A DNA stretch of 40,075 nt, from IMG/VR virus record IMGVR_UViG_3300017964_000032, positions 1 to 40,075 of that record. One strand, 5' to 3'. The DNA comes from a virus. A program made the position numbers and the translations under genes. The notes beneath the pieces were generated by a model that did not search any database, was not told where the DNA came from, and worked only from the letters and a program-made list of their open reading frames with translations. This document shows, in pieces, positions 36,633 to 40,075 of the stretch (its first letter is position 1; each line of letters begins with the position of its first letter).

Positions 36633-38416
36633 TGTTTAAAATTAAAACTATTACAGTAAAAAACTTTATGAGTGTGGGTAATTCGACCCAGGCTGTTGAC
36701 TTTGATAAAGATCACTTGACTCTTGTGCTTGGCGAAAACATGGACCTAGGTGGCGACGATGCAGGGTCACGTAACGGTACGGGTAAAACAACAATTATTA
36801 ATGCAATCAGTTACGCATTTTATGGTGAAGCACTTACTAAAATTAGAAAAGACAATCTTGTAAACAAAACCAACGGTAAGGATATGTTGGTTACTGTTGA
36901 ATTTGATGTTAATGGTAAAAACTATCGTATAGAAAGAGGCAGAAAGAAAAATTTATTAAAGTTCTATATTGATAATTCAGAACAAGTAGCAGATGACATA
37001 GATGAATCACAAGGTGATTCACGTAAAACACAAGAAGAAATTGATAGATTACTTGGTATGAGTCATACCATGTTCAAGCATTTGGTGGCACTTAACACGT
37101 ATACGGAGCCTTTCCTTTCCTTAAATCCAAATGCTCAACGAGAAATCATTGAGCAACTGTTAGGTATCACCATCTTATCTGAAAAAGCAGAAAAACTTAA
37201 AGAACAAATGAAACTTATTCGTGATGAAATTACGTCTGAGGATGCTAAAATTCGTTCAATTGAATCTGCAAACCAGAAAGTCCAAGAATCAATTGATAAC
37301 TTGGATATTAAAAGTAAAGCATGGGATAGTTCAAGACTTGATGAAGTTACTAGACTATCTCGTGCTATTACTGAACTTGAACAAGTGGATATTGAAAAAG
37401 AAATTACAGCACATAAAGATCTAGAAAAATGGAATTCGTCAAATAACGAACTTACAAATTTAAAGAAAGAAAAAGCAAGTCTTGAATCTAGTTTGTTACG
37501 TGCTGATCGAGAAGTTAAAAAATATCAAAAAGAATTAGAAGAAATTAAAACTAAAAAATGTTTTACTTGTGGTCAAGAATTACATGACGAATCACACGCA
37601 ACATTACTTGCTGAAAAACAAAATGATGTAAAAGAAAGTGAAACTTATTATAACGGCATTCAACTACAAATAGATGATGTTGTTAAAAAGATTGATGATA
37701 TAGGTGATATTAATGGAAAACCTACCACATATTATGACTATGCCGAAGAAGCATACAATCACAAAAATAATTTAAAGAGTTTACAAGAACGTAAAGTTGA
37801 AAAAGATACAGAATTAAACCCATATGCTGAACAAATGAAAGAGTTACAAAACACTGCGTTGCAAACTGTAACTTGGGATCATATGAATTCGTTAACTGAA
37901 ATCAAAGAACACCAAGAATTTTTATATAAACTGTTAACATCAAAAGATTCGTTTATTCGTAAGCGTATTATTGATCAAAACTTATACTTCTTAAACAAAA
38001 GATTAAAATATTATCTAGAAACACTAGGATTACCACATCAAGTTGTATTTCAGAACGATTTAACCGTCGAAATTACAGAACTAGGACGTGACTTAGACTT
38101 TGATAACCTCAGTCGAGGTGAACGAAATAGACTCATTTTATCTTTAAGTTGGACGTTCCGTGATGTTTGGGAAAGCCTATATCACAGCATTAACCTATTG
38201 TTTATTGATGAACTTATTGATAGCGGTATGGATGCCGCAGGTGTTGAAAGTTCTATTGCTGTGCTTAAAAAGATGGCACGTGAAAGACAGAAAAACATCT
38301 ATTTGATTTCACACAAAGAAGAATTGAGTGCAAGGGTTAATAATATATTAAAAGTAATTAAAGAAAATGGATTTACATCCTATTCCAACGATACAGAAAT
38401 AGTCAATGTCAAGTAA
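36632..38416 (+). CDS. gp46: Recombination endonuclease subunit gp46 (Rad50/SbcC-like ATPase)
   Basis: The 594-residue protein is the ABC-type ATPase partner of gp47. The Walker A region runs from Gly34 to Thr54 and ends SRNGTGKTT; it contains the extra Gly/Asp stretch seen in phage gp46. Long helical coiled-coil arms flank a zinc hook, CFTCGQEL (Cys310, Cys313). The ABC signature is LSRGERNR (493-500) and Walker B is LLFIDELID (522-530, Asp526, Glu527), followed by an ISHKEEL switch segment. T4 gp46 is 560 residues. The protein overlaps gp47 by one base and the following small gene by eleven bases. Confidence 0.95.
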   Translation: MFKIKTITVKNFMSVGNSTQAVDFDKDHLTLVLGENMDLGGDDAGSRNGTGKTTIINAISYAFYGEALTKIRKDNLVNKTNGKDMLVTVEFDVNGKNYRIERGRKKNLLKFYIDNSEQVADDIDESQGDSRKTQEEIDRLLGMSHTMFKHLVALNTYTEPFLSLNPNAQREIIEQLLGITILSEKAEKLKEQMKLIRDEITSEDAKIRSIESANQKVQESIDNLDIKSKAWDSSRLDEVTRLSRAITELEQVDIEKEITAHKDLEKWNSSNNELTNLKKEKASLESSLLRADREVKKYQKELEEIKTKKCFTCGQELHDESHATLLAEKQNDVKESETYYNGIQLQIDDVVKKIDDIGDINGKPTTYYDYAEEAYNHKNNLKSLQERKVEKDTELNPYAEQMKELQNTALQTVTWDHMNSLTEIKEHQEFLYKLLTSKDSFIRKRIIDQNLYFLNKRLKYYLETLGLPHQVVFQNDLTVEITELGRDLDFDNLSRGERNRLILSLSWTFRDVWESLYHSINLLFIDELIDSGMDAAGVESSIAVLKKMARERQKNIYLISHKEELSARVNNILKVIKENGFTSYSNDTEIVNVK

Positions 38417-38627
38417 AAGCACACACGAGTTATTGGTTCAAGCAGTTATGGATTACTATAACGCACAAGAACGTTTTGAAGTTAAGGGTTTTGACGAAAC
38501 TGGACGCAAGGCTCGTGTAATTTTAAGTGACATAAGACGTTTGGCAACCATTAGACGCAAAGAAATTCAAGAAAAACGCAAAAAAATTAAGGCTCAAAAA
38601 AGGGAAAACCAGAATTTAGAAGGCTGA
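38406..38627 (+). CDS. Small basic protein of unknown function
   Basis: The 73-residue protein overlaps the end of gp46 by eleven bases, so it is probably translated from the same message. It starts MSSKSTHELLVQAVMDYYNA, is predicted mostly helical, and is strongly basic in its second half (RRLATIRRKEIQEKRKKIKA). I recall similar small proteins in marine T4-like phages near gp46 or structural genes, without a proven role. The charge pattern would suit binding of nucleic acid, but no named domain is visible. Confidence 0.7.
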   Translation: MSSKSTHELLVQAVMDYYNAQERFEVKGFDETGRKARVILSDIRRLATIRRKEIQEKRKKIKAQKRENQNLEG

Positions 38628-38651
38628 AATTAGTACTCGGTAAGTATCATT

Positions 38652-39092
38652 ATGCAGTGGACCTACCGTGGAAAATCAATTGACACAATACCCGAAGAAA
38701 TCGAAGGTTTTGTGTATCTTATTACAAACACAACCACTGGACGCAAGTACATAGGCAAGAAATTAGCAAAGTTTAAAACTACCAAACCCCCACTCAAAGG
38801 CAAAAAAAACAAAAGACGTGGACACAAGGAAAGTGATTGGCAAGAATATTGGGGATCATCAGATGCTCTAATTGCCGATGTCCAAGCATTGGGTCCAGAA
38901 AACTTCACAAGAGAAATACTTTATTTTTGTAAATCAAGGGCAGAGATGTCCTACATAGAGGCAAGAGAGCAGTTTGACCGCCGTGTATTAGAAACGGATG
39001 AATATTACAACGGAATTATTAATTGTAGGGTTGGCGGATCAAACAAACTGCGACAGGCACTTATAGAGCAGGCAAAACAATCCAACACTTAA
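38652..39092 (+). CDS. GIY-YIG family endonuclease (Seg-like)
   Basis: The 146-residue protein has the GIY-YIG core near its N-terminus: GFVYLITNTTTGRKYIGKK (19-37), a variant in which FVY replaces GIY and KYIG supplies the second half. A basic loop (PPLKGKKNKRRGHKESDW) follows, then WGSSDALIADVQALG and YIEAREQFDRRVL, where Glu103 is the likely metal-binding residue. T4 Seg proteins and the intron-coded I-TevI use this domain to nick or cut DNA for homing; related free-standing proteins are common in marine T4-like phages. It has no obvious separate DNA-binding domain. It lies 24 bases after the small basic gene and ends directly at the non-coding structured region. Confidence 0.78.
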   Translation: MQWTYRGKSIDTIPEEIEGFVYLITNTTTGRKYIGKKLAKFKTTKPPLKGKKNKRRGHKESDWQEYWGSSDALIADVQALGPENFTREILYFCKSRAEMSYIEAREQFDRRVLETDEYYNGIINCRVGGSNKLRQALIEQAKQSNT

Positions 39093-39494
39093 GGTTGGCG
39101 GGCCAGTTTGTAATACCGCTGAGTAAAAGGTACCCCTGAGAAGGACACTCGTACACGTTAATCGACCCCCACTGGGAGGTAAGCCATCAAAAGAATTGGG
39201 CCTACTGGTTAGCGTAGATTGTATGTTGGCAGTCAAAAAACACAGAACAGTTCATAAAAACTCCTTGCAAAGGAACGAAGCGGGAGGTAGCGGAGAATCC
39301 GCGAAGCGGTTCGCGAAGCGAAAAGCCGGTTTAGCAGATTTTTACGTGATGTCGATGTAGGTTGGGGAAGGTCAGAACCCATTGAACTTGTGTATAAACA
39401 AACACCTACTTCCAGTCTTGGCTGTGACGAACTCACATGATGTTCAAGATTAGATGGAACCCTTAACAGGTTCCGTCTGACTGAAACAATCTAC
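39093..39494 (+). ncRNA. Candidate structured non-coding RNA, about 400 nt
   Basis: This stretch has no convincing gene on either strand, and many segments pair. Proposed helices: 39098-39107 with 39204-39213 (one mismatch, two G-U pairs); 39165-39170 with 39174-39180 (one bulge); 39214-39222 with 39486-39494 (9 bp), followed in register by 39230-39234 with 39479-39483 (5 bp); 39262-39266 with 39270-39274; and 39452-39461 with 39469-39478 (10 bp with one G-U). A three-way junction is closed by 39357-39362/39404-39409, with arms 39363-39366/39378-39381 and 39388-39391/39398-39401. The junction linker 39382-39387 can pair with 39442-39447, a possible pseudoknot. Single helices of this size can occur by chance; the nested, adjoining arrangement is the argument. 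The strand is inferred from the neighbouring genes. It does not match tmRNA, RNase P RNA or a tRNA by eye, and no own promoter was found. Confidence 0.45.
39290..39328. repeat. Cluster of GC-rich hairpins with GAA loops
   Basis: Overlapping short hairpins share GAA loops: GCGGA-GAA-TCCGC (39290-39302), CCGC-GAA-GCGG (39299-39309) and TTCGC-GAA-GCGAA (39310-39322). The alternative hairpin CGCGAA-GCGG-TTCGCG spans 39300-39315. The word CGAAGCG occurs three times, at 39276, 39302 and 39314. Composition is strikingly GC-rich against the AT-rich surroundings. The hairpins exclude one another in part, so they could switch or act at the DNA level. Confidence 0.6.
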
Positions 39495-39505
39495 ATGATG
39501 CTAAA

Positions 39506-39534
39506 TTGCTTCGCAATTATCTTTCATATATAAT
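39506..39534 (+). promoter_or_regulatory. Second TTGCTT-17-TATAAT promoter
   Basis: TTGCTT at 39506-39511 and TATAAT at 39529-39534 are 17 bases apart, the same boxes and spacing as the gp55 promoter. The upstream box lies in a small perfect hairpin, AATTGC-TTC-GCAATT (39504-39518). It would start a leader of about 115 bases for the gene at 39658. Confidence 0.5.
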
Positions 39535-39570
39535 AAGAAATAAATGTGTTTGAGCGATTAGCGAAAACAC

Positions 39571-39590
39571 AAGTGATCTTTAGATCACTT
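39571..39590 (+). terminator. Perfect 8-bp hairpin in the leader of the last gene
   Basis: AAGTGATC and GATCACTT flank a four-base loop TTTA. A T-run does not follow (the next bases are CTTAACATAC), so it is not a standard intrinsic terminator. It lies between the sigma70-type promoter and the late-type box, where it could end early transcripts or protect the leader. A second inverted repeat (TGTGTTT/AAACACA, about 39545-39572) lies directly before it and touches its first bases. Confidence 0.35.
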
Positions 39591-39629
39591 CTTAACATAC
39601 AACAAATAATCAATGTTAACTATCTAGGT

Positions 39630-39637
39630 GATAAATA
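39630..39637 (+). promoter_or_regulatory. Late promoter box (GATAAATA) for the last gene
   Basis: GATAAATA matches the ATAAATA late core and lies 20 bases before the TTG start, with AAGGAG at 39645-39650. A transcript from the normal position (near 39643) would start just before the ribosome binding site, giving a very short leader. This gene thus appears to have both an early-type and a late-type promoter. Confidence 0.5.
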
Positions 39638-39657
39638 GAATTATAAGGAGTAATACA

Positions 39658-40075
39658 TTGAAAATCGAAGATCTAACAGTGCAAGAAGGACCAGTCGGAG
39701 ACTTTGTACAAGCCACAAAAGCCGCAGTAGGTGGTGCTAAAAAGGCTTTTACACAGACCCGTGCTAAACAACGCAGTGATCTGGGCAAACAGATCCCTAA
39801 GGGTACAAACGTTATGGGCATGGACAACAAGACCTACGTATGGCATGGTGCACAATGGATTGGACAGGATGGCAAGGTTGCTAGAAAAGATATTGCTCCA
39901 CAACTAACGCAGGCCGCTATTAGACAGGCCGACAGTGGAATCATGAAGGGTATCGGAATGGTTGCAAAAGGACTGGGCAAGGGCGTTGGTAAAATTGCTA
40001 AGGGTGTGGGCAAGGGCGTAAAATCTGCCGCGGGTGCTACCGCACAGGCCTATCAGGGCACTGTGACCGGCATGA
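39658..40075 (+). CDS. TTG-initiated gene of unknown function, 5' part
   Basis: An open frame runs from a TTG at 39658 to the window edge (139 codons so far). The start is chosen because a strong AAGGAG (39645-39650) lies 7 bases upstream and coding character begins at once: MKIEDLTVQEGPVGDFVQAT. A segment NKTYVWHGAQWIGQDGKVAR resembles a short Trp-containing motif I recall from uncharacterised marine phage proteins. From about residue 105 it becomes a Gly/Lys/Val-rich repeat (GKGVGKIAKGVGKGVKSAAG). Codon choice is richer in GGC, GCC, ACC and AAG than in the neighbouring genes, suggesting high expression or a different origin. No known domain can be named; a virion or DNA-associated protein is possible. 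Confidence 0.75.
   Translation, partial: MKIEDLTVQEGPVGDFVQATKAAVGGAKKAFTQTRAKQRSDLGKQIPKGTNVMGMDNKTYVWHGAQWIGQDGKVARKDIAPQLTQAAIRQADSGIMKGIGMVAKGLGKGVGKIAKGVGKGVKSAAGATAQAYQGTVTGM

Noticed and set aside
39325-39400. tRNA-like beginning GCCGGTTTAGCAG
   Set aside because: No D-arm, anticodon arm or GTTC-type T-arm follows with correct spacing, and no complementary acceptor strand is found.
39039-39436. Two overlapping minus-strand open frames (39039-39236 and 39233-39436) in the gene-poor region
   Set aside because: Their proteins have no recognisable pattern, no ribosome binding site stands before them, and they lie over the GC-rich hairpins; chance frames are more likely.
39093-39494. Reading the structured region as tmRNA, RNase P RNA or a group I intron
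   Set aside because: I see no tmRNA tRNA-like ends or tag frame, no RNase P core sequences, and no interrupted gene or recognisable P7 core for an intron. A covariance-model search would settle it.
39624-39903. Two minus-strand open frames opposite the last gene
   Set aside because: They are antisense to the TTG-start gene, which has a strong AAGGAG, a promoter and coherent coding character.

Overview
The window is about 40 kb of an AT-rich, tailed-phage genome of the T4-like myovirus type, most like the marine T4-like phages (cyanophages, pelagiphages and relatives). The evidence is a recognisable T4-type gene set (late sigma factor gp55, recombination nuclease gp46/gp47, baseplate genes gp53, gp5, gp25, gp6), a ThyX/dCMP deaminase pair, one giant virion gene and a run of marine-type tail fibre genes. 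No bacterial chromosomal gene, tRNA, photosynthesis gene or plasmid gene was seen. The host cannot be read from the sequence; the base composition suits an AT-rich marine bacterium.

Layout. (1) 1-703, plus strand: the 3' end of thyX and a dCMP deaminase gene, overlapping in ATGA, which together convert dCMP to dTMP. (2) 704-740: a convergent junction with an inverted repeat. (3) 741-34618, minus strand: one 34 kb late block of nearly touching virion genes. In transcription order it holds a tail-tube cap (gp48/gp54 type), gp53, a large hub protein, gp5, gp25, gp6, a 4638-residue giant protein, a 220-residue virion-type protein, three tail fibre paralogues, a 2OG-Fe(II) oxygenase, a small unknown protein and a fourth fibre paralogue. 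(4) 34619-34702: a divergent promoter region in which a late-type box facing left overlaps the upstream element of a sigma70-type promoter facing right. (5) 34703-39092, plus strand: gp55, gp47, gp46, a small basic protein and a GIY-YIG endonuclease. (6) 39093-39657: about 565 bases without a gene but dense in complementary segments, read here as a candidate structured RNA of about 400 nt followed by a second sigma70-type promoter, a hairpin and a late-type promoter. (7) 39658-end: the start of a TTG-initiated gene of unknown function, cut by the window edge.

How it fits together. Host-type promoters would drive gp55 and gp47/46 early. gp55 would then direct RNA polymerase to ATAAATA-type late promoters, including the one in front of the baseplate/fibre block. 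gp46/47 process DNA ends for recombination-dependent replication. The structural block builds the baseplate hub, wedges and host-contact fibres. The least explained parts are the structured non-coding region at 39093-39494, the domain content of the giant protein (cupredoxin-like, seven-fold FG-GAP-like and YHYH-like segments), and the oxygenase inside the fibre cluster.
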